Source: Flavobacterium sp. (lineage in GTDB: Bacteria; Bacteroidota; Bacteroidia; Flavobacteriales; Flavobacteriaceae). From it: a stretch of DNA of 64,000 bases. Under the pieces are notes generated by a model, which saw only the letters and a list, made by a program, of their open reading frames with translations, ran no database searches and was not told the origin of the DNA. A program made the position numbers and the translations under genes. Where the stretch lies: assembly GCA_014377455.1 (NCBI GenBank), contig JACMPO010000063.1:1-64000 (forward strand), read 5' to 3'. Positions 1 through 8,781 of the stretch are shown here, piece by piece (position 1 is the first letter of the stretch; each line of letters begins with the position of its first letter).

Positions 1-18
1 ATTGATATTTTGTGCTAG

Positions 19-1428
19 TTATTTGCCGATACAAAAGTTTGCAAAAATATTTCCAAGTAGCTCATCGTTAGTCACTTCACCCGTGATTTCTCCAAAATAA
101 TACAAGGCTTGACGTATGTCAATCGCCATTAAATCGGAAGGTAAATTAGACTGCAAACCAAATTTTACTTTTTGAATTTCTTCTAATGCTTTGAGCAACG
201 AATCATAATGTCGGCTGTTGGTTACAATGGTTTCGTTGTTTCGGAGCGCACCTGTATTTACAAACGATAATAAGGTGTTTTTGAGTTCGTCGATGCCTGT
301 TTTGTTTTTTGCAGAAATAAAAAGGGTTGCTAGTTGATGGTTGTCTGTTGTCAGTTCTTGGGATATCTTCAAATGATTTTCGTTCAGAATTAAATCTTGT
401 TTATTGATGATGATTACTATTGGTTTTAACGGATACTGATTTCTTATTTTTTCAATTTCAATTTTAACGGTTGCTAATCCGTCAACCATCATCCGACAAC
501 CATCAACCAAAATCAAAACAACTTGTGCCTGCTCTATTTTTTCAAATGTTTTTTTAATGCCGATGCTTTCAACAACATCTTTTGTTTCCCGAATTCCAGC
601 GGTATCAATAAATCGGAACCCAATTCCGTCAATAACCAATTCATCCTCGATGGTATCACGAGTCGTTCCCGCAATTTCCGAAACAATGGCGCGTTCTTCA
701 TTTAGCAGTGCATTTAGTAAAGTCGATTTTCCCACATTCGGTTCACCCACAATGGCAACTGGAATTCCGTTTTTAATTACATTTCCTACGGCAAAACTGT
801 CGATTAATCGTTTTAAAACAAACTCAATTCGGGTTACTAAATCGGTAAACTGCGATCGATCGGCAAAGGCGACATCTTCTTCGGCAAAGTCTAATTCTAA
901 TTCTATCAATGAGGCAAAATTCAATAATTCTTCACGCAGTTTTGAAATTTCGTTACTAAATCCGCCACGCATTTGTTGCATGGCAATTTGATGACTTGCT
1001 TCATTATCTGACGAAATTAAATCGGCAACTGCTTCTGCTTGGGATAAATCGAGTTTTCCATTTAGAAAAGCACGCAATGTAAATTCGCCTGCTTGTGCCA
1101 TTCTGCAACCTTTACGGATCAAAAGTTGAATGATTTGCTGTTGGATAAAAACCGATCCATGGCACGAAATTTCAATCACATCTTCACCTGTATACGAATT
1201 TGGGTTTTTAAAAATTGAAACTAAAACTTGATCAAACACTTTTGATCCATCTACAATGGTACCCAAATGGAGTGTATGTGTTTTTTGACTCGCAATATTT
1301 TTACCAGAAACCGATTGGAAAATAGCACTCACAATAGCAATCGAATTTTTACCTGATAAACGAATAACTGCAATGGCACCAGCGCCTGAAGGTGTCGCTA
1401 AAGCAACTATAGTTTCGGTGTTAATCAT
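19..1428 (-). CDS. mnmE: tRNA uridine-5-carboxymethylaminomethyl(34) synthesis GTPase MnmE
   Basis: MnmE works with MnmG to build the (carboxymethyl)aminomethyl group on U34 of certain tRNAs, using GTP, formyl-tetrahydrofolate chemistry and glycine or ammonium. The 469 residues match the usual family length. The N-terminal tetrahydrofolate-binding domain opens with TIVALATPSGAGAIAVIRLSG. The inserted G domain shows the P-loop GEPNVGKS (about residue 230), the TT switch, DTAG and NKQD. The protein ends in the hallmark CIGK, so the gene is complete. It lies downstream of dnaN on the same strand, but a hairpin between them (1471-1498) suggests separate transcription. The ATG at 1428 directly precedes the conserved N terminus. 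The identification is very secure. Confidence 0.97.
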   Translation of the reverse strand: MINTETIVALATPSGAGAIAVIRLSGKNSIAIVSAIFQSVSGKNIASQKTHTLHLGTIVDGSKVFDQVLVSIFKNPNSYTGEDVIEISCHGSVFIQQQIIQLLIRKGCRMAQAGEFTLRAFLNGKLDLSQAEAVADLISSDNEASHQIAMQQMRGGFSNEISKLREELLNFASLIELELDFAEEDVAFADRSQFTDLVTRIEFVLKRLIDSFAVGNVIKNGIPVAIVGEPNVGKSTLLNALLNEERAIVSEIAGTTRDTIEDELVIDGIGFRFIDTAGIRETKDVVESIGIKKTFEKIEQAQVVLILVDGCRMMVDGLATVKIEIEKIRNQYPLKPIVIIINKQDLILNENHLKISQELTTDNHQLATLFISAKNKTGIDELKNTLLSFVNTGALRNNETIVTNSRHYDSLLKALEEIQKVKFGLQSNLPSDLMAIDIRQALYYFGEITGEVTNDELLGNIFANFCIGK

Positions 1429-1470
1429 TTTTAGAATTATATTTTATATACCTATTGTGCTAAATAAAAT

Positions 1471-1498
1471 AAACCGATAAAGTTGAATTTATCGGTTT
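1471..1498 (-). terminator. Hairpin terminator after dnaN
   Basis: An 11-bp perfect stem (AAACCGATAAA paired with TTTATCGGTTT) with a 6-base loop starts about 30 bases past the dnaN stop. On the minus strand it is followed by a T-rich stretch (ATTTTATTTA). It fits an intrinsic terminator for dnaN and separates dnaN from mnmE. Confidence 0.75.
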
Positions 1499-1528
1499 TT
1501 GAATATAAAAAATAGGTTGGTTAGTTGA

Positions 1529-2647
1529 CTAATTATTTAACATTACTGGCATTACCAGCATTGTTACTGTTTCTCCATCATCCAATCCATCAACAGGAGT
1601 TAAAATTCCTGCACGGTTTGGCATTGACATTTCCAATTGAATTTCGTCTGATTGTAAATTGTTTAACATTTCTAACAGAAAACGTGAATTGAAACCAATT
1701 TGCATGTCATCTCCTTGATAATCGCAAGTTAAACGTTCCTCTGCTTTGTTAGAATAATCTATATCTTCGGCAGAAATATTCAATTCGGCTCCAGCAATTT
1801 TCAATCGAATTTGATGTGTCGTTTTATTTGAAAAGATAGCCACACGTCTGACAGAATTTAAAAACTGCATTCTATCAATTAGTAATTTATTTGGATTTTC
1901 TTTAGGAATTACAGCTTCATAATTTGGATATTTTCCATCAATTAAGCGGCAAGTCAATATATAATTTTCGAAAGAAAAGGTTGCGTTTGAATCGTTGTAA
2001 TCTATTTTTACTTCGGCGTCTGATGCTCCAAGAATACTTTTAAGGATATTCAATGGTTTTTTGGGCATGATAAAATCGGCAACTTGTGAAGCTTTTACAT
2101 CAGTACGTGCATATTTTACCAATTTGTGTGCATCTGTGGCAACAAAAATCAAACCTTCTGGCGAAAACTGAAAGAAAACACCCGACATTACTGGACGCAA
2201 ATCATCGTTTCCTGCAGCAAAAATGGTTTTGCTAATGGCAATATTCAAAACTTCGGCTGGAACCACTGTTGAAGATGGTTCTTCTAACAGAACCGATTTT
2301 GGAAATTCTTCTCCTGGTGCATATGCAATGGCATATTTTCCAGAATTGGAACTGATTTCGATGGTACTGTTTTCTTCGACCGTAAATGTTAAAGGTTGCT
2401 CTGGAAACGTTTTTAAAATATCTAATAATAATTTTGCTGGTACCGCCACACTTCCTCTATCGGTAGATTCAATCTCTAGCGAGGCGGACATTGTAGTTTC
2501 TAAATCAGATGCTGAAACGTTTAATTCTTTGGAATTTAATTCAAATAAAAAATTATCTAATATGGGTAGCGTATTGCTATTATTGATAACACTTCCCAGA
2601 ACTTGTAGTTGTTTTAATAAATAAGAACTTGATACTATAAATTTCAT
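1529..2647 (-). CDS. dnaN: DNA polymerase III sliding clamp, beta subunit
   Basis: This is the ring-shaped processivity clamp that tethers DNA polymerase III and repair enzymes to DNA. The 372 residues are the standard length for three repeated clamp folds. The start MKFIVSSSYLLKQLQ and the internal SAEDIDYSNKAEERL and IGFNSRFLLEML stretches match the family. The C terminus (VMPVMLNN) carries the usual hydrophobic ending of DnaN. The gene has its own -7 box 57 bases upstream and a terminator downstream, so it looks monocistronic. I see no dnaA or recF beside it, which is normal for Bacteroidota, where dnaN is often apart from the origin genes. Confidence 0.97.
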   Translation of the reverse strand: MKFIVSSSYLLKQLQVLGSVINNSNTLPILDNFLFELNSKELNVSASDLETTMSASLEIESTDRGSVAVPAKLLLDILKTFPEQPLTFTVEENSTIEISSNSGKYAIAYAPGEEFPKSVLLEEPSSTVVPAEVLNIAISKTIFAAGNDDLRPVMSGVFFQFSPEGLIFVATDAHKLVKYARTDVKASQVADFIMPKKPLNILKSILGASDAEVKIDYNDSNATFSFENYILTCRLIDGKYPNYEAVIPKENPNKLLIDRMQFLNSVRRVAIFSNKTTHQIRLKIAGAELNISAEDIDYSNKAEERLTCDYQGDDMQIGFNSRFLLEMLNNLQSDEIQLEMSMPNRAGILTPVDGLDDGETVTMLVMPVMLNN

Positions 2648-2703
2648 TTCGGTTGTTTTTGATACAAACTTTTTTATAAATTTTATAAAATGTTTATTTT
2701 TTA

Positions 2704-2711
2704 CAAATATA
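2704..2711 (-). promoter_or_regulatory. Bacteroidota -7 promoter box for dnaN
   Basis: The minus strand reads TATATTTG, an exact match to the Bacteroidota -7 consensus TAnnTTTG, 57 bases before the dnaN ATG. A TTG lies upstream but only 12 bases away, closer than the usual 19-21, so the -33 element is unclear. Confidence 0.5.
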
Positions 2712-2749
2712 TCTTAAAGAAGTCAATTTTAAAAAGATTTTTATTAACA

Positions 2750-4447
2750 TTAAGAATTGTACTTTCGTTTGCGAACAAATGTAAAAATAATTCCAAATAC
2801 GATTAAAATACCAATTGGTACACCGATAGTTATAACTTGTGTTTGCGTGTAGTTTTCAAATACTTTTTCTTTGTCCAGCAATGGCAAATCTACTTCTTTG
2901 CTTCTGATGTTAATAAGTCCGTTATCGTCCAACAAGTAATTTACACAATTCATCAAAAATTCCTTGTTGGCATACATTTTATTGGTCCATTTATCAAATC
3001 CAAGTTCCAGTGGTGCACCGGTTTTGTCCAATTGATTTTTAATTACATCACCGTCAGAAATTACGATCATTTTCGAGTTTCGATCGCTTGGTTTAAAGTT
3101 AGTGTCTGTAAACGGAAGTACTCTGTTTTCAAAAACAGAATGAAATTTTCCTTCCAATAAAACCGAAACGGGAAGATTTCCTGTGTTTATAAAATCATTT
3201 TGGGTTGGTCTGTCTTTTACCATTTCTAATTTTACCGGAATTGGTGTACCAACCGCTTTAGAATAAGGTGAACTTTGCAATAAAACCGTTTTGTGAATGT
3301 CGTTTTTTAAGATGTCAATGGGGTTTGAAAATTCAAATTTGATGCCGTCCAAATTGCTTACAATAGGATTTGTTTTCGATTTATCTTTATTTTCATACGG
3401 AAAAATCATTGGCGCATACAGCCATGGAAATTGACTGTACTGCGTTGCACTTCCTTGACTTCCCGTTGCTAAGGAAATTGGCGTTGCCATAATGTCTTTA
3501 ATCAAATCGGGTTTGATGCGAATTCCATATTTAAAAAACTGATCGTTTAAATTCAAATCTCTTGGAAATGCCAAACTTGCTCCTGTATTCATCAAACTAT
3601 CCATTTCGATGGTAACTTGATCCACAAGCCACAATGTTTTTCCGCCGTGAATGATAAATTGATCCAAGACTTGTTTTTCTTGATCTGAAAACGCTTCGGT
3701 AGGTTTGGCAATTATGGCTAAATCATATTTTTGAAGTGCTACAAGTGAATTTTGCGGACTTTTTGCAACCGAATCTAAAGTAAATGGTCCGATGTAATAA
3801 TGCTCTCGAACGGATTTCAAAAAATCGGCAATTTGAAAATCTTGCAACTCACCGTTTCCTTTTATAATAGCAATTTTCTTTTCTTTATTTTTTGAAACTG
3901 TGTTAAATGCATTTGCAAAAGCATATTCCAAATGTTGAACTGAACTCACTACTTTTTCGGCAGTGCTTGCACCCATCATATTTTTTAATAAAGGAACTTT
4001 GGTGCTTTTTGAACCGTAAGAAATCACTGCCCATGGAAAAACCACTTCCTGAGTTTGTTTGCCTTTTTCATCTAAAGTTACATTTATGGGAGTTAAGCCA
4101 CGATCCATAAATTGTTTCATAATTTTGTCACGCTCACTTTCTTTTTCCAACGGATTTACAAATTGAAATATGATATTGCCATTGTATGCTTTAAATTCTT
4201 CAAGCAATTGTTGTGTTTCTGTTTGTAGTTTTTTGAATTCACCTGGAAAGTTTCCTTCTAAAAATACATCAACATAAATAGGTTCTTTGATGCTTTTTAC
4301 GATGGTTAGCGAAGTTTGTGATAAAGTATAACGTTTGTCAGCAGTTAAATCAAATCGTTTGAAAACAAAATGACCAACTAAATTAAGTACAACTAAGATG
4401 ATTATAATTGTAAAAAGCGACTTCAAATAGTGTTTTTTAGTGTTCAT
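2750..4447 (-). CDS. gldG: Gliding motility-associated ABC transporter substrate-binding protein GldG
   Basis: GldG is a membrane-anchored component of the GldA-GldF-GldG ABC transporter that flavobacteria need for gliding in the original genetic screens. The 565-residue protein has an N-terminal membrane helix (about residues 10-30), a long periplasmic body and a C-terminal helix (VITIGVPIGILIVFGIIFTF) just before a basic RKRK tail. The segment RYTLSQTSLTIVKSIKEPI is typical of GldG and related Gtf2/IFT52-like periplasmic domains. Its ATG overlaps the gldF stop codon by one base (TAATG), showing tight coupling. GldA, the ATPase, is not in this window. Identification is secure by sequence and by the gldF neighbour. 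Confidence 0.93.
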   Translation of the reverse strand: MNTKKHYLKSLFTIIIILVVLNLVGHFVFKRFDLTADKRYTLSQTSLTIVKSIKEPIYVDVFLEGNFPGEFKKLQTETQQLLEEFKAYNGNIIFQFVNPLEKESERDKIMKQFMDRGLTPINVTLDEKGKQTQEVVFPWAVISYGSKSTKVPLLKNMMGASTAEKVVSSVQHLEYAFANAFNTVSKNKEKKIAIIKGNGELQDFQIADFLKSVREHYYIGPFTLDSVAKSPQNSLVALQKYDLAIIAKPTEAFSDQEKQVLDQFIIHGGKTLWLVDQVTIEMDSLMNTGASLAFPRDLNLNDQFFKYGIRIKPDLIKDIMATPISLATGSQGSATQYSQFPWLYAPMIFPYENKDKSKTNPIVSNLDGIKFEFSNPIDILKNDIHKTVLLQSSPYSKAVGTPIPVKLEMVKDRPTQNDFINTGNLPVSVLLEGKFHSVFENRVLPFTDTNFKPSDRNSKMIVISDGDVIKNQLDKTGAPLELGFDKWTNKMYANKEFLMNCVNYLLDDNGLINIRSKEVDLPLLDKEKVFENYTQTQVITIGVPIGILIVFGIIFTFVRKRKYNS

Positions 4448-5172
4448 TACAATTTTAAAGATTTTAATTTGTACACAGTTAATGATAAAAATAAAATGGT
4501 AATGCTCGAGAAATACAACACATCGCGCGTATCAATAACGCCACGACTCATACTTTTGAAGTGAAAATCCATTCCGAAAAAAGCTATGATATCTTCAAAA
4601 TTTTTAAAAAAGCTAGAAATTCCTTGAAATCCAAAATAGAAAATAAAACACAAAAAAACAGAGATGATAAAAGCAACTATTTGATTTTCAGAAATGGTAG
4701 AAGTGAAAATCCCAATCGATGTATATCCTGCAATTAAAAAAAGCAAACCAAAATAAGAACCCATTGTACTGCCAAGATCGATATTGCCTTCGGGCATTCC
4801 CAAACTTGAAATAACTTTTACATATATAAATGTAGGGATAATAGCAATTAATATCAAGATAAAAGCACCCAAAAATTTCCCATTTACTATTTCCCAAATG
4901 CTTAAGGGTTTTGTGAGTAAAAGTTCAATAGTTCCTTGTTTTTTCTCATCAGAAAAACTTCGCATGGTAACTGCTGGAATTAAAAATATTAAAATCCAAG
5001 GTGCAATGGTAAAAAACGGGGTTAAATCGGCAAAACCGCTATTTAAAATATTAAAATCACCTTCAAAAACCCAAAGAAAAAGTCCGTTTAAAATCAAAAA
5101 AATGGCAATTACCAAATAACCAATTGGCGAACCAAAAAAAGATTTTATTTCTCTTAAAAGTATTGATTTCAT
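4447..5172 (-). CDS. gldF: Gliding motility-associated ABC transporter permease GldF
   Basis: GldF is the permease subunit of the Gld ABC transporter in the inner membrane. The 241 residues contain about six hydrophobic segments and the ABC-2-type signature region AVTMRSFSDEKKQGTIELLL, which includes the conserved R-S-x-x-E-E/D-x-x-x-G-T pattern. The start MKSILLREIKSFFGSPIGY is the usual one for the family. The gene overlaps gldG by one base, so the two are translated together. The repeat at 5181-5216 and a small monooxygenase-like gene lie just upstream on the same strand. Confidence 0.93.
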   Translation of the reverse strand: MKSILLREIKSFFGSPIGYLVIAIFLILNGLFLWVFEGDFNILNSGFADLTPFFTIAPWILIFLIPAVTMRSFSDEKKQGTIELLLTKPLSIWEIVNGKFLGAFILILIAIIPTFIYVKVISSLGMPEGNIDLGSTMGSYFGLLFLIAGYTSIGIFTSTISENQIVAFIISVFLCFIFYFGFQGISSFFKNFEDIIAFFGMDFHFKSMSRGVIDTRDVLYFSSITILFLSLTVYKLKSLKL

Positions 5173-5180
5173 TTATTTTT

Positions 5181-5216
5181 GTTTAAGGTTGTTTAAAGTT
5201 GTTTAAGATTGTTTAA
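5181..5216. repeat. 10-bp tandem repeat, locus A (GTTTAAnnTT units)
   Basis: Three consecutive 10-bp units, GTTTAAGGTT, GTTTAAAGTT and GTTTAAGATT, followed by GTTTAA, lie between gldF and the gene at 5219. The last 26 bases (5191-5216) recur exactly, in reverse complement, at 60631-60656. The run is non-coding and sits in the short gap between two same-strand genes. Confidence 0.85.
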
Positions 5217-5218
5217 TT

Positions 5219-5515
5219 TTAAACTAAGGAAACTAATTTATTCACACTCCAAGCTTCGGGTTTATCATTAAAAAGCTTTTTAGTAAAGCTCCAAACTTCG
5301 TCAAAAAGTGCCGATTTGCGATAATTTTCTAGATCTTGCTCGGTTTCCCAATAACTGTATGTAAAAAATACCGACGGATTATTTTGATCTTGATAGAGTT
5401 CTAACAAGCGATTGCCGGTCGAATTTTTAATGTGACTTTTCATCACTTCAAAGTTTTCTAAAAAAGTTGGGATATTTTGTTGGTGAAAAGATAATTTGAC
5501 GATTCGTACAAGCAT
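5219..5515 (-). CDS. Antibiotic biosynthesis monooxygenase (ABM)-like small protein
   Basis: The 98-residue protein fits the ABM/YgiN dimeric ferredoxin-like fold: an opening beta strand (MLVRIVKLSFH), a helix, then a strand-rich middle with VFFTYSYWETEQDLENY, the position where this family often has a Y/W-E-x-W-x-x-x-x-x-L/F pattern. Members include quinol and heme-degrading monooxygenases as well as many proteins of unknown role, and there is no way to name a substrate here. The gene is divergent from the membrane protein at 5683 and is separated from gldF by the locus A repeat. Confidence 0.75.
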   Translation of the reverse strand: MLVRIVKLSFHQQNIPTFLENFEVMKSHIKNSTGNRLLELYQDQNNPSVFFTYSYWETEQDLENYRKSALFDEVWSFTKKLFNDKPEAWSVNKLVSLV

Positions 5516-5659
5516 TATAAAGGTATTTTAAACGTAATTTTGATATTAAAATTAACTAGTGTTAAATCATCACAAGGATTTTATATTAAATTCTAAAATC
5601 AATTTAATTTTAATTTTCACAAAGATAACAAAGTAGTATTTAATGAAAATATAAATAAA

Positions 5660-5667
5660 TATATTTG
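5660..5667 (+). promoter_or_regulatory. -7 promoter box upstream of the DUF2231-like gene
   Basis: TATATTTG matches TAnnTTTG exactly and ends 15 bases before the ATG at 5683, giving a very short leader. No clear TTG lies at the -33 distance. Confidence 0.45.
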
Positions 5668-5682
5668 TAAAAAATAAAACAA

Positions 5683-6153
5683 ATGAACGACGCACATTTG
5701 CATTTACTGGTAAACCACTTTCCTATCATAGGAACAATTTTTGGGTTTGGAATTCTTCTTGCAGGAATAATTCTCAAAAACACTACATTAAAAAATACAG
5801 CTTACATAATTTTTATTGTGACAGCAATTTTCGGGTTTTTATCAATATATACAGCTGAAGGCGCAGAGGAAATTGTAGAAGATATGCCTAACATCGGACC
5901 TCAAATCATTCATGAACATGAGGAAATTGCCGATAAGCTTGCACTTTTGCTATATGTTTTGGGAGCAGTTTCTATAATAGGATTGTATTTAAATTTCAAA
6001 AATCACGCAAAAGCCAAGATAGTTTCTGTTGTTGCTTTAATAATTTCAATTGCAGGAGTTGTTATAGCGCAACAAGTTGGGACTTCAGGAGGTGAAATCC
6101 GACATACTGAAATTCGAACTTCACCACTCGAAAATAAGTCTTTAGAAAAATAA
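5683..6153 (+). CDS. Small four-helix membrane protein, DUF2231-like
   Basis: The 156-residue protein has four hydrophobic helices, beginning with LHLLVNHFPIIGTIFGFGI. The L-x-x-x-N-H-F-P-I-x-G pattern is like the DUF2231 family, whose members start with a similar H-P-L-L-V-H-F-P motif and contain conserved membrane histidines. The loop between helices 2 and 3 carries acidic and histidine residues (HEHEEIAD), and a G-G-E-I-R-H pattern follows the last helix; both could bind metal or heme, but that is inference. It has its own -7 box and is followed 51 bases later by the esterase gene. Function is unknown. Confidence 0.7.
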   Translation: MNDAHLHLLVNHFPIIGTIFGFGILLAGIILKNTTLKNTAYIIFIVTAIFGFLSIYTAEGAEEIVEDMPNIGPQIIHEHEEIADKLALLLYVLGAVSIIGLYLNFKNHAKAKIVSVVALIISIAGVVIAQQVGTSGGEIRHTEIRTSPLENKSLEK

Positions 6154-6204
6154 AAATCTAAAACTGTAATTATTTAAAATCAAGCGTTTAGCCTTTCAGT
6201 TGCC

Positions 6205-7341
6205 ATGGACGAAAATCCTTTTAACGAAGTATTAATTATAAAAGAAATCATTGAACCTCAGTTAAATATAATTTTGACTACGGATGAAGATGATGATCGG
6301 CCTGTATTTATTTCTGGAAACTTTAATAATTGGGTAACACAAGACAACAATTTTTTGATGGAAAAAGTGGAGTCTGGCTTATATCATTTTAAGTTTAATT
6401 CGGGTTTTAAATTCCCAAAAGAACTGTTGTATAAATTCACTCGTGGCGATTGGAGCGAAGTGGAGATTGATAAATTTGGAAATCGAACTGAAAATCGGAG
6501 TACAAATCAAAAAAATGGAATTAAGAAAGAACACGTAGCAAAATGGCGTAAAAACTGGTTGCCTTTCAAGCCAAATTTTCTTCCTATTGTTAAATTAATT
6601 TCAGAAGAATTTGAAATTCCACAGCTCAACAAAACTAGACGCGTTTGGGCTTTATTACCACACGATTACGAATCTTCAACTGAAAATTATCCTGTTTTAT
6701 ATTTGCAAGATGCTCAAAACTTGTTTAATGAAAATGCGAAATATGGCAATTGGGAAATCGATAAAAAGCTCGCGGTAATGGCGGAATATAATATTGGAAA
6801 AATCATTATTATTGCTGTTGAACATGCTGAAAAAGATAGAGTTAAAGAGTACAATGTTGGCAATACCGTTTTAGGAAATGGTCAAGGAAAAAAATACATT
6901 CGTTTTTTAACAGATACTTTAAAACCTTTTGTTGACGAAAATTTTAGAACAAAATCCGAACGGGAATTTACAGGAATTGGAGGAAGTTCGATGGGCGGTT
7001 TGGTTAGCATTTTTTCTGGAATTATGTATCCAGAAGTTTTTGGGAAACTTATGATTTTTTCGCCATCACTTTGGGTTGTTCCTAAAGTCAAGCTTTCATT
7101 ATTAGATATGGATGAACCTCAGGAAACTCGGATTTATCTTTATGCTGGCGGAAATGAAAGTGAAACCATGATTGATCATGTGAAAAACTTCAAAAAGCGA
7201 CTGCTTAAAAAAGAAGGTTTTGATGACAAAATGAAAATCAAGCTTAGCATCAATATCAACGGAAAACATAATGAAATTTATTGGAGTGACGAATTTCCTA
7301 AAGCCATAGAATGGTTATTTTTCAGCACTAAAGACAACTAA
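6205..7341 (+). CDS. Putative esterase with N-terminal carbohydrate-binding-like domain
   Basis: The 378 residues form two parts. Residues about 15-100 look like an E-set/CBM20- or CBM48-like beta-sandwich, with PVFISGNFNNWVTQDN and YKFTRGDWSEVE as typical motifs. The rest is an alpha/beta-hydrolase of the putative-esterase (esterase D/enterochelin esterase) group: GGSSMGG gives a nucleophile Ser262, and KHNE gives a candidate catalytic His355. No signal peptide is visible, so it is probably cytoplasmic. Only 15 bases separate it from the aminopeptidase gene. The substrate cannot be told from sequence; the family includes feruloyl and ferric-siderophore esterases. Confidence 0.85.
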   Translation: MDENPFNEVLIIKEIIEPQLNIILTTDEDDDRPVFISGNFNNWVTQDNNFLMEKVESGLYHFKFNSGFKFPKELLYKFTRGDWSEVEIDKFGNRTENRSTNQKNGIKKEHVAKWRKNWLPFKPNFLPIVKLISEEFEIPQLNKTRRVWALLPHDYESSTENYPVLYLQDAQNLFNENAKYGNWEIDKKLAVMAEYNIGKIIIIAVEHAEKDRVKEYNVGNTVLGNGQGKKYIRFLTDTLKPFVDENFRTKSEREFTGIGGSSMGGLVSIFSGIMYPEVFGKLMIFSPSLWVVPKVKLSLLDMDEPQETRIYLYAGGNESETMIDHVKNFKKRLLKKEGFDDKMKIKLSININGKHNEIYWSDEFPKAIEWLFFSTKDN

Positions 7342-7356
7342 AGACCTCTTATCAAA

Positions 7357-8778
7357 ATGAACATTAAAAATATTCAAAATTTAAATAATTTCTCTGGAAC
7401 CATCATCATTCCTGTTTTTGAAACGAATGCAAAAAGTATTGTACCAATTGAATTTCATGGATGTTCGGTCTATTCTCAGGTGTTTTATGGGAAAAAAGAT
7501 ACCCATTATTTAATTGAGAAATACGATTGTACTCACATTTTTGTGGGTCTCGGCAAAGCGATCGATTACAAATCATTAAAAACAATTTTCAGACGAATTG
7601 CTTCAAAAAACAAAGATAATTTTTCCGCTAATGTTGCATTAACCATTCCAGACGAGTTTAATTCAGAACAGGTAGAAGCAACACTATCAGGACTTTATTT
7701 GGGTACTTATGATTTGGGTCACTTTAAGAAAAAAGTTGCGCATCCGTTTTTAAAATATGATTTTGAAATTCAAATTTTGGCAAAAAAGGATTTTGATGAT
7801 ACTATAACTAAAGCATTAAAAATCGCAAATGCACAACTGGAAACTTTTAATTTGGTCGATTTACCATCAAATGTTGTGACACCAAGTTATTTGGCACATT
7901 GGGCAACCAAAGCAGGAAAAAAATATAATTTTGATGTAACAGTTTTTGGCAAACAACAATCGGAAGAATTGGGTTTACATGCATTTTTAGCTGTGGGTCA
8001 AGGTAGTGAACGCGAACCGCAATTCATTATTATGGATTACAATCCTGAAAAATCAAAAAAACATGTGGGATTAGTGGGCAAAGGAATCACTTTTGATACT
8101 GGCGGATTAAACATTAAAACCGCAGGAATGGTTCACATGAAGTGTGATATGGCTGGTGGTGCAGCAGTTTTAGGTGCGATGCAACTTATTGCCGATTTGA
8201 AATTACCAGTACGAGTTACTGCCGTTGTTCCTGCTTGTGAAAATGCAGTGGATGCCAAATCATTTTTGCCGAGTGATGTGATTTCAAGTTATTTAGGAAG
8301 CTCAATTGAAATAATAGATACCGATGCCGAGGGCAGATTAATACTTGCTGATGGATTAGCTTATTTGATTAAAAATTACAAACCACAAACTGTGATTGAT
8401 ATCGCTACTTTGACTGGAAGTAGTGTTGCCACTTTAGGTTATGAATGTGCAGCGCTTTTTACAAATAATGATGAAATTTCAAAAAAACTGCAAATTTCTG
8501 GCGACGAAATTGGAGAGCGTTTGTGGCAATTACCGCTGTGGGAATCTTATAAAAGTGATATTGAAAGTTACATTGCTGATGTCAAAAATTACTCAGGAAA
8601 ACCAGTTGCTGGTGCTATTTCTGCCGCTAAATTTTTAGAACATTTCACATCAAATCATCCATCTTGGGCACATTTAGATATTGCTGGAGTAGCTTTTGTT
8701 GATGATGAATTTGCAAAAACGAAGCACGCAACTGCATTTGGTGTACATTTAATTACTAATTTTATTGAAAACCTGTAA
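7357..8778 (+). CDS. Leucyl aminopeptidase family (M17) metallopeptidase
   Basis: Cytosolic M17 enzymes remove N-terminal residues from peptides using two metal ions in a hexameric complex. The 473 residues include the lysine/metal-ligand motif GKGITFDTGGLNIK, the CDMAGGAA loop and the signature DTDAEGRL (residues 321-328). The family signature usually starts with Asn (NTDAEGRL); here it is Asp, a substitution at a non-ligand position that should not abolish activity. The gene is 3 bases from the ATP-grasp gene downstream, implying co-translation. It may act in peptide turnover or in processing a product of its neighbours; the second role is inference. Confidence 0.92.
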   Translation: MNIKNIQNLNNFSGTIIIPVFETNAKSIVPIEFHGCSVYSQVFYGKKDTHYLIEKYDCTHIFVGLGKAIDYKSLKTIFRRIASKNKDNFSANVALTIPDEFNSEQVEATLSGLYLGTYDLGHFKKKVAHPFLKYDFEIQILAKKDFDDTITKALKIANAQLETFNLVDLPSNVVTPSYLAHWATKAGKKYNFDVTVFGKQQSEELGLHAFLAVGQGSEREPQFIIMDYNPEKSKKHVGLVGKGITFDTGGLNIKTAGMVHMKCDMAGGAAVLGAMQLIADLKLPVRVTAVVPACENAVDAKSFLPSDVISSYLGSSIEIIDTDAEGRLILADGLAYLIKNYKPQTVIDIATLTGSSVATLGYECAALFTNNDEISKKLQISGDEIGERLWQLPLWESYKSDIESYIADVKNYSGKPVAGAISAAKFLEHFTSNHPSWAHLDIAGVAFVDDEFAKTKHATAFGVHLITNFIENL

Positions 8779-8781
8779 CTC

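Noticed and set aside
557-991. Plus-strand 144-codon ORF
   Set aside because: It lies wholly inside mnmE on the opposite strand, has no family motif, and mnmE is complete and conserved.
2223-2624. Plus-strand 133-codon ORF
   Set aside because: It is antisense to dnaN, whose full conserved length explains this stretch.
5181-5216. Possible CRISPR array in the GTTTAA repeats
   Set aside because: The units are 10 bp with no spacers of 25-40 bp between them and there are no cas genes.
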